Shown here piece after piece: positions 41,030 to 50,067 of a stretch of DNA of 64,000 nt. The notes under the pieces were generated by a model. The model was given only the letters and a program-made list of their open reading frames with translations. It searched no databases and was not told the DNA's origin. The position numbers were made by a program, and so were the translations under genes. The DNA comes from CAWBXL01 sp963837365 (lineage in GTDB: Bacteria; Acidobacteriota; Terriglobia; Terriglobales; Acidobacteriaceae), in NCBI GenBank assembly GCA_963837365.1, contig CAWIMW010000002.1:248001-312000 (forward strand). Reading direction: 5' to 3'. Numbering within the stretch: position 1 is the first letter of the stretch; the number at the start of each line of letters is the position of its first letter.

Positions 41030-42078
41030 ACAACTTGCGCAATACGCTCTGCGGCATGACCGTCCCACAAAGGAATCGGCGACCCGGTTTTCTTTTCTCC
41101 ACAGAGAATGCGGCTAACTTCCTGTTTCATTCTGGCAATGTCGCGCCCAATTACAAGGTTCGTGCCAAATTTCACGGTAATGGGACGCTCGGTATTGTCG
41201 CGGAGGGTCAAGCAAGGGACACCGAGAAAAGTTGTTTCCTCCTGTACACCTCCAGAATCAGTAATTACCACGGTTGCGTCTTTTTGCAGGGCCAAAAACG
41301 CCAGGTAAGGGGCGGGATCAACAAATTGAACACCAGCCACTGTTTTGCAGCCAAGTTGCTCGATCCGCCCACGTGTGCGAGGGTGGATCGGAAATACGAT
41401 TTCAATTTCGCTGGAAATCTCCTCCAGCGCCCGCAATAGGGATTGCAACCAGACAGAATCGTCCACATTCGAAGGCCGATGCAAAGTTACCAGCGCGTAG
41501 CGATCCGGGAGGCCGGACGGCTTGTGTGCTCCACAGGTCGGCAGCAGGCGCACAAGCGTGTCAATCATGACATTCCCCACGCGATGAATCTTGTGTGCGG
41601 CGATACCCTCGCGGCATAAATTCTCATCTCCATCGGCGGAAGGCGTGAAGAGCAAATCCGAGAGCTGGTCGGCAATCAAGCGATTGATTTCTTCCGGCAT
41701 ACTGCGGTCGCGGGAGCGAAGGCCTGCTTCCACATGTCCGACGCGGACTTGAAGCTTGGAACAAACCAGGGCTGCCGCCATCGTGGAATTCACATCTCCA
41801 TATACCAGCACTAGATTGGGGGGATGTTCACCGACAACTGGCTCTAAACGTGAGATCACCTGGGCGGTTTGTTGGCCATGACTCCCCGCACCGACTTCAA
41901 GGTTCACATCGGGAGCCGGCATCCCAAGCTGCTGAAAGAACACGTCGGACATGTTGGCGTCGTAGTGTTGTCCAGTGTGGACCAGTGTCTGTTTGACACC
42001 CTGCTTGCCGAGTGCGGCCAGAACAGGGGCCGCCTTCATGAAATTGGGGCGTGCGCCGACGACGTGCAAAATGTGCAT
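41014..42078 (-). CDS. wecB: UDP-N-acetylglucosamine 2-epimerase (non-hydrolysing)
   Basis: 354 residues. GARPNFMKAAPVLAAL, VHTGQHYDANMSDVFF, VYGDVNSTMAAALV, RVGHVEAGLRSRD and the VITDSGGVQEE(T) segment identify WecB, which converts UDP-GlcNAc to UDP-ManNAc for surface polysaccharides. It is 30 bases downstream of the WecA/MraY-like gene on the same strand, and the two probably initiate the polymer together. Confidence 0.94.
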   Translation of the reverse strand: MHILHVVGARPNFMKAAPVLAALGKQGVKQTLVHTGQHYDANMSDVFFQQLGMPAPDVNLEVGAGSHGQQTAQVISRLEPVVGEHPPNLVLVYGDVNSTMAAALVCSKLQVRVGHVEAGLRSRDRSMPEEINRLIADQLSDLLFTPSADGDENLCREGIAAHKIHRVGNVMIDTLVRLLPTCGAHKPSGLPDRYALVTLHRPSNVDDSVWLQSLLRALEEISSEIEIVFPIHPRTRGRIEQLGCKTVAGVQFVDPAPYLAFLALQKDATVVITDSGGVQEETTFLGVPCLTLRDNTERPITVKFGTNLVIGRDIARMKQEVSRILCGEKKTGSPIPLWDGHAAERIAQVVLSST

Positions 42079-42107
42079 GGAGAAGAGGAAAATTATAAAC
42101 GAGAAGG

Positions 42108-43676
42108 TTAGCTGACTTGCGCCGGACGGAGTTGGTTTTGTGTTTGGCCTGCCACCAAATCCAGGTTCTGAGACAGGGAACGCTCCAGCGCTTCCCCTAA
42201 GACAACTGGGAAGTCGGCGGTAATTAGGTTCACATCAAGTTGCAACGCGCGGGGAGTATAGAGGCGATAAAGCGCGAATGTCCCCGTGCAGCGGCCGTTT
42301 CCGGTGACAAGATCAATATTCACACTCCACGCGTTCCGGATTTCGTCGTTTACCGGGCTGCCGGGCTTTTTCCAAGAAAAGCACCCTTCTTCATCGCGAC
42401 CATGCACAACCCGCAACCCACGAATTTCGGGGGCATCTAGTGGTAATTGACTGGGCCGCAGTTCGAAAGCGTCGAAATCATTGCTGCCAAAGGCTGCCAG
42501 CAAAATACGGCAAAGCTGATCGTAGTCATGGGTGACTTTCAGTTCCGCAGCCGCGCGCCGGATCGCCAGATTATTCACAAAAATCTGCCTCTGCTCCATA
42601 GTGCGCAAGGCCACGCGGCGCAGTTCTCCAAACTCCAGATAGCCAAGATGCTGCACTCCGACCCAGATGCCGGTTCCCAGGACCGCCAACACCAGCCCCA
42701 AGGTGCTCCCGGTCGGCCAAAGCAGAAAAAGGCTCAGCAACGCGAAAATTCCGGAAACCCCATAGAGCACGACAACCACCTGACGATGCGACATCCCCAA
42801 CTGCAAGAGCTTGTGATGAATATGTTCGCGGTCCGCAGTGAATACCGGGCGTCCGCTGATAAACCGGCGAATCACCGATAAAGTAGTTTCCAGAATGGGC
42901 AAACCAAACGAAACCACCGGGATCGCGATGGCGACGACCGTCGGCGCTTTCTGAGCACCGCGCAGGGCCAGTGCACTGAGCATGAAGCCAATGAACAAGC
43001 TGCCGCTGTCACCTAGAAAAATTGTGGCTGGATTGAAATTGAAACGCAGGAAACCGAGAGTTGCGCCCACCAAGGCCAGCGACAAGACTGACACCAGTAT
43101 CGAACCGCTCAGTAGTGCAACCACAAACACTACCAGGGTCGAAAACAAGGCTGAACCTGCCGCCAAACCATCCAGTCCGTCAATCAGGTTGAATGCGTTG
43201 GTGATGGCAATGACCCAAAGGATCGTCAGGGGCAAACTGACAAACCAGGGGAAATGCTGCACTCCGAACAATACTGGAATATCCAAAATGCGCAGACCAA
43301 AAGCAAACAGAATTCCCCCTGCCACAGCTTGGACCGCAAACTTTGTGTAGGGACCGACGCCGCGCAGATCGTCATAAACACCCAGCAGAAAAATCAAACT
43401 CGCCGGCAGCAAAATGCTTTTAAGGGTTGTAGGAGAAAAACCGAAATTCAAGCTGGGATAACGCCAACTGATGATCAGCGCTATTCCAACCGTCAGAACG
43501 AAAGCGGAAAAAATAGCGACGCCGCCGATGCGCGGCAATGGAACCTCGTGCAGGTGCCGTTCTGTTGTTGGTGCGGACAACCAGCCGCGCGCATTGGCCA
43601 AATTACGTATGCAGCGGGTCAAAAAGAAAGACAGTAGGACAGACGCCGCGAACAAACCCAAATAGAAGGCTGTCAA
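42108..43676 (-). CDS. MraY/WecA-family glycosyl-1-phosphate transferase with C-terminal extension
   Basis: 522 residues. Around eleven membrane helices carry the family motifs: first Asp pair in LLGVYDDLRG, NAFNLIDGLDGLAAG, the GDSGS loop (TIFLGDSGSLFIGF) and HIHH (DREHIHHKLL). It transfers GlcNAc-1-P or a related sugar phosphate to undecaprenyl phosphate. Usual length is about 330-380. Residues from about 345 on form an extra soluble domain (RRVALRTMEQRQIFVNNLAIRRAAAEL ... ALERSLSQNLDLVAG) of unknown role. Confidence 0.9.
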   Translation of the reverse strand: MTAFYLGLFAASVLLSFFLTRCIRNLANARGWLSAPTTERHLHEVPLPRIGGVAIFSAFVLTVGIALIISWRYPSLNFGFSPTTLKSILLPASLIFLLGVYDDLRGVGPYTKFAVQAVAGGILFAFGLRILDIPVLFGVQHFPWFVSLPLTILWVIAITNAFNLIDGLDGLAAGSALFSTLVVFVVALLSGSILVSVLSLALVGATLGFLRFNFNPATIFLGDSGSLFIGFMLSALALRGAQKAPTVVAIAIPVVSFGLPILETTLSVIRRFISGRPVFTADREHIHHKLLQLGMSHRQVVVVLYGVSGIFALLSLFLLWPTGSTLGLVLAVLGTGIWVGVQHLGYLEFGELRRVALRTMEQRQIFVNNLAIRRAAAELKVTHDYDQLCRILLAAFGSNDFDAFELRPSQLPLDAPEIRGLRVVHGRDEEGCFSWKKPGSPVNDEIRNAWSVNIDLVTGNGRCTGTFALYRLYTPRALQLDVNLITADFPVVLGEALERSLSQNLDLVAGQTQNQLRPAQVS

Positions 43677-43920
43677 CTATCCTCCTTGGCCAGAGACATA
43701 CACCCGGCTGGTCGGCGTCAGGCCTCCGGTTGAAAGGCTGCAACGGCAACATGCAACTCAACAAAAATTTCAGGTGACGATTAACTTCAGTCAATATAGC
43801 AGCTTGTGAAATTGCCTTACAATTTACTTTTTGGTTCAGCCTGTGGAAAACTTTTTGCGTACGCCTATAGCATGCACGCTGTGCTAGACTTTGTTTTTGT
43901 TTCCCAGGTTGAGTTTTGCA
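43677..43920. other. Divergent intergenic region of the polysaccharide cluster
   Basis: 244 bases between the WecA-like gene (minus) and the exporter gene (plus). It is more AT-rich than its surroundings (43790-43920 includes runs of T). It must hold both promoters, but I could not place a convincing -35/-10 pair for either direction. No gene is seen. Confidence 0.4.
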
Positions 43921-44934
43921 ATGACAATTCTGCGATCGGACGTACGTGGAAAACTACGTTTCGCGCCGGCTCTCTTTCTTGTGGCGATTGGTTTGTCTGC
44001 CGGTGCCGTCGCGCAGGAACGAACCACACCTCCGAACGAACCCGCAAAAACGTCGCAGAACGCTTCACCATCGGATTCCACACCTACAGTTTCCACGGTG
44101 AACGATTCCACTCCCGACTCTTCACTTCGGATCGGGGGCGGCGACCTGCTTCAATTCAACGTTTATAACGTTCCCGAACTGTCTACCAAAACCCGTATCA
44201 GCAGCAGCGGCGATGTGTACTTGCCGCTGATTGACTATGTACACGTGGGCGGCCTGACGGTTGAAGAAGCGCAATCCCTGGTCGAGAAAAAGCTGTCCGA
44301 TGGCGGGTTCGTGAAAGACCCTCACGTCACGCTGTTTGTAGACCAATTCGCATCCCAGGGAGTCAGTCTGTTGGGAGAAGTTGCGCGGCCCGGCGTCTAT
44401 CCAGTGCTGGGACAACAGCGGCTATTTGACGTTATCTCTGCGGCTGGAGGGCTCAGCGATAAGGCTGGCCGTAGCGTGACCATTACCCACCGCAATCAGC
44501 CGGACAAACCTATCGTTGTCGATCTTGCCCGTCATATTGCCGACAGCCCGGACAGCAATGTCCAGGTTTATCCCGGAGATACGGTCATCGTGCGCAAGGC
44601 GGACATCGTGTACGTCGTAGGCGACGTTTCGCGGCCCAGCGGATTCCTTATGGACCAAGGCGGCCTTACGGTTTTGCAAGCCGTGGCGCTGGCCGGGGGC
44701 ACAACCCAGACCTCCAAGCTGAATGGGGCAAAAATTATTCGCAAAACCGATGCTGGCATGAGTGAAACCCCGATTGAGCTTAAGAAAATCCTGGAAGCCA
44801 AAGCTCAAGATATACCGATGCGGGCGGACGATATCTTGTTTGTTCCCAGCAGCACGCGCAAGCTCATTGGTAAGCGTGGTATTGATGCGGCCATTCAAAT
44901 GGCAACCGCTGTGAGCATTGTGGCTGTGCGATAG
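43921..44934 (+). CDS. Polysaccharide export protein with SLBB domains (Wza-like)
   Basis: 337 residues. A signal peptide (about 1-32, ending SAGAVAQE) lacks a lipobox Cys. A Poly_export domain (about 70-150, GGGDLLQFNVYNVPELS) is followed by two SLBB repeats (SLLGEVARPGVYPVLG, YVVGDVSRPSGFLM). It forms the outer-membrane export channel of Wzy- or ABC-type capsules. ATG 43921 has AGGTTGAG upstream, while the upstream ATG at 43891 is less likely. It faces the glycosyltransferase operon end to end, with six bases between the stops. Confidence 0.88.
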   Translation: MTILRSDVRGKLRFAPALFLVAIGLSAGAVAQERTTPPNEPAKTSQNASPSDSTPTVSTVNDSTPDSSLRIGGGDLLQFNVYNVPELSTKTRISSSGDVYLPLIDYVHVGGLTVEEAQSLVEKKLSDGGFVKDPHVTLFVDQFASQGVSLLGEVARPGVYPVLGQQRLFDVISAAGGLSDKAGRSVTITHRNQPDKPIVVDLARHIADSPDSNVQVYPGDTVIVRKADIVYVVGDVSRPSGFLMDQGGLTVLQAVALAGGTTQTSKLNGAKIIRKTDAGMSETPIELKKILEAKAQDIPMRADDILFVPSSTRKLIGKRGIDAAIQMATAVSIVAVR

Positions 44935-44940
44935 TCTTTT

Positions 44941-46179
44941 CTACTTCCAAATCTTCCGCAAGATATCAAGATAGGTCACGGCAGTTTGGCGGCGCGAAAA
45001 ATGCTTCAGCACATACTGCCTACCATTGTTGCCAAGTGATTTCCGCAGAGTACTGTCCGCCGCCAGTCGCACCACAGCTTGAGCCAAATCCTTGGCATTT
45101 TCCGGCTCTATACATACGCCGGCCTGCGCATCTTCGACGATCTTCCTGGCCTGCCCTTCCACCCCTAGAATTACTGGGCGTGCGCACGACATGAATTCCA
45201 GCATTTTGGTAGGAATCACCGTTTCGAATATGGGTGTCCGCTTCAGCAGGACCAGGCAAGCATCGGAAGCGCAAATGTAAGACGGAATTCTTTCGCGGGG
45301 TTGGGCATCCACGATCCGGAGATTGGACAGGCCCATCGCACGCGCCCGTTCGGCAATGTGCTCTTTCTCCGCTCCATCCCCAACCAATACAAAACTGACT
45401 TGAGGAGAAGAACTCTGGAGCTCCGCTGCTGCCTGCAACAGGGTTTCAAGGCCATGGGCCATGCCCATGGTGCCGATATAGCAGGCCAGGAATTTCCCTT
45501 CTCCGGCCAGCTCAAGCCTGAGCTGGGCATCGACACAGTTTGGATTGAAGAGTTCGGTCTCCACTCCGTTTTCCACAACCGAAATTCTCCCCGACGCGAC
45601 TTTCCATTTTTCTATCAAGTGGTCTTTGAACGCAGGGGTAACGACCACAATCTTGTCACTTTGCCGGTAAAGAAAACCGGCAATCTTGGCCAGCACGCGA
45701 TGGAGTATGGACTGGTCATCCCCCATGCCGACTGCGGACAACGATTCCGGCCAGAGATCGCGGACTTCGAGCACGAAGGGAGCACGCTTGGCACGCGCCA
45801 GCCACCACCCGGTGAGACCCACCAGAAGTTGCGGTGACGTAGCGATCACCACATCCGGGCGCCCCAGAAATAATCCTGATATAGCGGCCGAGATGGAAAA
45901 CGACACAAAGCTCAACATCCGCCCAAGAGCCTTGCGATTGGGCCTAGGCCAAAGCCAGGTACGGACAACTTGCACCCCGTCCATGCACTCCCGGAATATC
46001 AATCGGCGAAGTTTGCTCTGATAGTCGGGATGAACCACCCCGGTGGGATGATTGGGAAACCCAGTAAAGACTGTGACCTGGTGTCCGCTCGCCGCCCAAT
46101 GACCGGAAAGCTCAGACACACGGACCGCAGGGGCCGCGATTTCCGGCGGGAAATACTGGGAGATATAGAGAATCTTCAC
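44941..46179 (-). CDS. Family 4 glycosyltransferase (WbuB-like)
   Basis: 412 residues, GT-B fold. The N-terminal MKILYISQYFPPEIAAPAVRV and VFTGFPNHPTG, the central LEVRDLWPESL and the C-terminal donor-binding segment (LLKRTPIFETVIPTKMLEFMSCARPVILG) match the WbuB/WbnK-type branch. Last gene of a seven-gene minus-strand operon running from 55199. Its start is six bases from the C5-epimerase stop. The exact sugar is unknown. Confidence 0.9.
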   Translation of the reverse strand: MKILYISQYFPPEIAAPAVRVSELSGHWAASGHQVTVFTGFPNHPTGVVHPDYQSKLRRLIFRECMDGVQVVRTWLWPRPNRKALGRMLSFVSFSISAAISGLFLGRPDVVIATSPQLLVGLTGWWLARAKRAPFVLEVRDLWPESLSAVGMGDDQSILHRVLAKIAGFLYRQSDKIVVVTPAFKDHLIEKWKVASGRISVVENGVETELFNPNCVDAQLRLELAGEGKFLACYIGTMGMAHGLETLLQAAAELQSSSPQVSFVLVGDGAEKEHIAERARAMGLSNLRIVDAQPRERIPSYICASDACLVLLKRTPIFETVIPTKMLEFMSCARPVILGVEGQARKIVEDAQAGVCIEPENAKDLAQAVVRLAADSTLRKSLGNNGRQYVLKHFSRRQTAVTYLDILRKIWK

Positions 46180-46185
46180 CGGCGA

Positions 46186-47175
46186 TTAGTAGTAACAGAG
46201 CTTGAATACACCTTTGTAGCACAACGCGCGGGTTCGGTTCGCGCGGTTACTCATGTAGTTTTCCCAGCGATCCGCATACTCCCCAAAGATAACTTCGCTC
46301 GTGAGCCGATGCATCACCCGCAACTGTACGATATGCAGCCGGTGGTAGAACGGGCTTGCGACCATCGGCAGGCGTGTGCCGGATTGCTCATAGAGAGACC
46401 AGAAACCCAAATCATAGTGTTCAAGGTTGTCTCGTAGTGTCTTAACTGCACTAGTGAATAATTCCTGTGCCGAGCTATTTTGAGTCGTCAGAAAGTAGTC
46501 ATACACGCCCCAGGCGGCCCATATGAATCCATTCAGGATGTGTGTCGGCGGGGTCACCAGGTATTCCTCGAACCAAAGATCTTTCCCCTGATCGGTGAAA
46601 GTTACTCCGCCATCGTCGGTGGATTTCTGGAAACTACCGAAGGCGCGGTCCGCAGCGTTCATATAAGCGGCGTTGCTGGTCTCGCGATAGGCGCGCACGA
46701 GCAGCGATATTCCCTGCCCTTGAGCTAATGCCGAGTACCACGGGGCGCGCAATGGGGTGCGGTACTCCCAGTCGAAATGATGGTTCCACACGAACACTCC
46801 ACCAGGATTCTGTTCCAGATGATCGCAAAGCCAGTCGCTGGCCAGTAACAACTTGGTCCGTTGCTGAGGATTCTTCATGCGGCAATACTGATTGAAATTT
46901 CCGAGTCCCCATTGCGCAATCGCAATGGGATTGTATTGCTGGCCAATGTTCCCGCGATAGTCGAGCATGGGGATGCCGGCACTGTCGAAGGCCCCTGCAT
47001 AGTCAGCCTTCTCCGTAAACGGCATGTAGTATTCGCCGAGTTCCCCAGTTTTCAGATTCGGATTGACCGCAGGTTGGTCGTGCCAAAAAGTAAGCTGGCT
47101 GTTCCCTGACCCGAGATATGCACTCAAAATGCGCCGGTAGTAGTGCAAACGACTACGAATGGACATGGCTGCCAT
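46186..47175 (-). CDS. D-glucuronyl C5-epimerase-like protein
   Basis: 329 residues matching the C-terminal C5-epimerase domain of heparosan glucuronate 5-epimerase. Recognisable stretches are YNPIAIAQWGLGNFNQY, FVWNHHFDWEYR, THILNGFIWAAWGVYDYF and YDLGFWSLYEQSG. The animal enzyme turns glucuronate into iduronate in heparan sulfate. Bacterial homologues exist, but the polymers are mostly unstudied. No signal peptide is visible, so it may act on a lipid-linked or cytoplasmic intermediate. The close packing with glycosyltransferases, carbamoyltransferase and asnB-type genes suggests that it edits the polymer made here. Confidence 0.85.
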   Translation of the reverse strand: MAAMSIRSRLHYYRRILSAYLGSGNSQLTFWHDQPAVNPNLKTGELGEYYMPFTEKADYAGAFDSAGIPMLDYRGNIGQQYNPIAIAQWGLGNFNQYCRMKNPQQRTKLLLASDWLCDHLEQNPGGVFVWNHHFDWEYRTPLRAPWYSALAQGQGISLLVRAYRETSNAAYMNAADRAFGSFQKSTDDGGVTFTDQGKDLWFEEYLVTPPTHILNGFIWAAWGVYDYFLTTQNSSAQELFTSAVKTLRDNLEHYDLGFWSLYEQSGTRLPMVASPFYHRLHIVQLRVMHRLTSEVIFGEYADRWENYMSNRANRTRALCYKGVFKLCYY

Positions 47176-47181
47176 CTTTAC

Positions 47182-48270
47182 TCATGAGCCTGCGGGTCCG
47201 AGGTTCCAGAGGCTGGTCTGCAAGTCGGCTTCCTCCACCGCCACAGTCGTCAATGCCAAGACATTGCTCGGGTTGCGGCCATCCGGCAAGAACACATTGC
47301 CGAACTGGAAAAGTCCCATAGGCCATGCATCTTTCTTCCACGATAGTGGATTCTGCCAATCGCGGCCTTCGATCGCGCCATAAAGGCGGGCATTCTGATC
47401 ACGATTCACGGGTGTCGGCTCAACCATGGTGGAAAAGAAGATCGCATTTCCGACGCGGCATCCATAGATAGACGAACCGCTAAGGCCGGTCAACTTTTCC
47501 AGCTTCCCGCGGCGATCGAGGCGGTAAACGTGGTTGGCTTCGAAGGGAGTATCCGAAGAAAAGTACAGTGCGTCTGGAGTGGGAACAAGCGCAACCGCAC
47601 GCGCCTGCTGGTTCCCGGACATTACGGTCTCTACGCTGTGAAAATCGCATGCGGCTTTCAGGATCTGACATTCGGGACCATCATCCCCGGTCAGAACCCA
47701 CAGGCAGTTTTCCCATTCGTCATACACAATGTTATGGACGTGGCGGATGGCACCTTTCGGAAATGTATAAGCAATATTCCAGGTCGCGCCCCGATCTGTA
47801 GAAGCATAGACGTGCACTTCATCACGCTGCGGATTGTCAAAATATTCGCCCCAGAAAAGATGCCCGGTGGGAGCGGCGGCGATGTGCAGAGGTCGAGTAC
47901 CGCGCACCACCCGATGTGAGATGCGAAATTCGGTTTCTCCCGGCGCCAGCGTGATGATGGCCTTGGGTACGGCCGCGACGAGATGCTTGGTTGGCAACAC
48001 AGCCAGGGCGTGAAATCCGTCGCGAAAAAGCCGGGAGGTAAGTCGTGATTGGGAACTTACATTTCTCCACCATTCAGGCTGATAATGGCCGACCGTTTCC
48101 CAAATCACATTTCCACTATGGAGTTTGGTCTGAAGCAAGTCATAGCCACGAGACGCGTACAACACATCTTCGTCCCATGCCAAAGCGCGCATTCCTGGGA
48201 ACTCTCCGATGCACCTCAACTCAAATCCTGACGTATTTGGTACTGCTTTGGGCTGCGTTGCCATGGGCAA
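47182..48270 (-). CDS. BNR/sialidase-like beta-propeller protein
   Basis: 362 residues with repeated beta-strand blocks typical of propellers, for example VHVYASTDRGATWNIAYTFP (a BNR/Asp-box: S-x-D-x-G-x-T-W), HNIVYDEWENCLWVLTGDDG and VGNAIFFSTMVEPTPV. It has no obvious signal peptide and no visible sialidase catalytic set, so it may bind rather than cut sugars. It is six bases upstream of the C5-epimerase gene and almost certainly co-transcribed. Confidence 0.7.
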   Translation of the reverse strand: MPMATQPKAVPNTSGFELRCIGEFPGMRALAWDEDVLYASRGYDLLQTKLHSGNVIWETVGHYQPEWWRNVSSQSRLTSRLFRDGFHALAVLPTKHLVAAVPKAIITLAPGETEFRISHRVVRGTRPLHIAAAPTGHLFWGEYFDNPQRDEVHVYASTDRGATWNIAYTFPKGAIRHVHNIVYDEWENCLWVLTGDDGPECQILKAACDFHSVETVMSGNQQARAVALVPTPDALYFSSDTPFEANHVYRLDRRGKLEKLTGLSGSSIYGCRVGNAIFFSTMVEPTPVNRDQNARLYGAIEGRDWQNPLSWKKDAWPMGLFQFGNVFLPDGRNPSNVLALTTVAVEEADLQTSLWNLGPAGS

Positions 48271-48284
48271 GGGAGGAAATTTCT

Positions 48285-48316
48285 AGTTCTCAGTTCCCGG
48301 TCATCAGTTCTCGGTT
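48285..48316. repeat. GAGAACTGA-type repeat at the carbamoyltransferase stop
   Basis: On the minus strand AACCGAGAACTGATGACC and then GGGAACTGAGAACT. The first unit provides the last codons (TEN) and TGA of the carbamoyltransferase. Same family as the copy ending murB. Confidence 0.6.
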
Positions 48317-50036
48317 TTTGACGCTACAAACGACCCGATTGCCAGCACATCCATGCGGGTGCGCTTGAAGCAGTCTATGGCTTCATCCGGAGTACATACA
48401 ATGGGTTCGTTTTCGTTAAAACTCGTATTCAGAATCACCGGAATTCCAGTCCGGCGCTCGAAGGCACGGATCAAATCGTAGTAAAGCGGGTTCTCTTCGT
48501 GACTCACGCTCTGCAAGCGGCCGGTGTCGTCCACGTGATTCACGGCACAAAGCTGAGCGCGTTTCTCCGGACGGATTTTGTATACATGCAACATGAACGG
48601 TGACGGATGGTCATGCTCGAAATACTCCGACTGGCGTTCGGCCAGGATGGACGGCGCGAACGGCCGGAACCATTCCCGATGTTTGATACGTGCATTCAGG
48701 ACATCTTTCATGTTGGGGAGACCGGGGTGAGCGACGATCGATCGGTTGCCGAGAGCTCGCGGCCCCCATTCCATGCGCCCTTGAAACCAGCCTACAACGT
48801 TGCCTGCCGCGATGTGTTCGGCGACCGCATCGAGTAGCGGCTCGCGTTCCAGCTTCTTGTATTTAAGTCCGGCCTTCTTAAGATCGGATTCGATTCTGGC
48901 GTCAGAGAATTCTGGTCCCAGATAAGAATTTTTGAGCTCGTGTCGGCGGGGTTGCTGAAGCACCGAGTGACAAGTATGCAGCGCTGCTCCAATCGCCAAC
49001 CCTTCGTCGCCGGCAGCAGGCTGAATCCAAGTTTTCTTAAACGGTGTTGTTCCAAAAAGCTTCCCGTTGGCAACACTGTTTAACGCACATCCTCCGGCCA
49101 TGGCCAGGTTCTCCGACGGAACTCGTTGGTGCAGCGCATTTGCCATGTGGAAGAAAATCTCTTCAAAGTTGTGCTGCATGGCATAAGCGAGATCCATATC
49201 GCGCTGGGTAATTTCAGCATGCGGTTCACGCGGTTTACCAAATAACTCTTCCATGCGGCTGGAGAAATGCGGGGCCAGCTTCACCGTACCATCCGGTTGG
49301 ATCTGCATCCCCTGATTGCTGCCCAAAGGTTTGAAATAGTCGAGGTTGAGTTGGAATACTCCATCCTTCAGCCGGACGATTTCAGAGATCTGCCGGCAAT
49401 ACGTGGGCTTGCCATATGGGGCCAGGCCCATTACCTTGCCTTCATCCCCATATTTCTTGTAACCGATGAATTCGCAAATCATGGTGTAGAAGCTGCCCAG
49501 CGAGTGGGGCAGGAACACGCGATCCATAACTTCGATCTCGCTGCCTTCACAGCGCGCCAGCATAGTGGAAACAAAATCACCCGAACCGTCATAACTGAAG
49601 CCCGCAGCCTTCTCCCAGGGAGAGCAGTAGTACGCGCTGGCAATGTGTGCGATGTGATGTTCCAGATGGTGTTCTTGAAAACGGAGCAGTTGGGATCGAC
49701 ATCGAGCGCTTGAGCGAGCAGCAAGCGTACATCCCGCATGGCTTGTTTCCGCTGCCGCAAGCGGATGAAGTTCAGGATCTTGGCAGGATTCGCCAGGGCA
49801 TACTGTACTTTCTTGGTCAGGTTGGCGTCGCTGTCCTGCCCAACGGCCACGTGATCTATGTCGGTAATCTTGGCCCCAACCGCGTCCAGGCAGGCCTTAA
49901 CCGCCAGCGCGGGAAATCCTGCGTAATGCTTAATGCGATTGAGACGTTCCTCGGCGATAGCAAAAACAACTTTCCCATCCTGAATGATGGCGGCCGAGGC
50001 ATCGGCGTGGAACATGTTGAGGCCGAGGATCAGCAT
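48304..50036 (-). CDS. NodU/CmcH-family carbamoyltransferase, one apparent frameshift
   Basis: About 577 residues after correction. The N-terminal Kae1-like part (MLILGLNMFHADASAAIIQDG, AIAEERLNRIKHYAGFP) is in one frame. The HHIAHIASAYYCSPWEKAAGFSYDGSGDF motif and the rest (KVMGLAPYGKP, AMAGGCALNSVANGKL, FQGRMEWGPRALGNRSI) lie in another. They meet at TGCTCCGTTTTC (about 49680-49690), where restoring one C aligns them. These enzymes transfer carbamoyl from carbamoyl phosphate to hydroxyls of sugars or antibiotics. The start is ATG 50036, since the longer ORF runs into the oxidoreductase gene. Confidence 0.88.
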
Positions 50037-50067
50037 GAACTGCGTGGGTCCCTTCTTTTTTGTGGAC

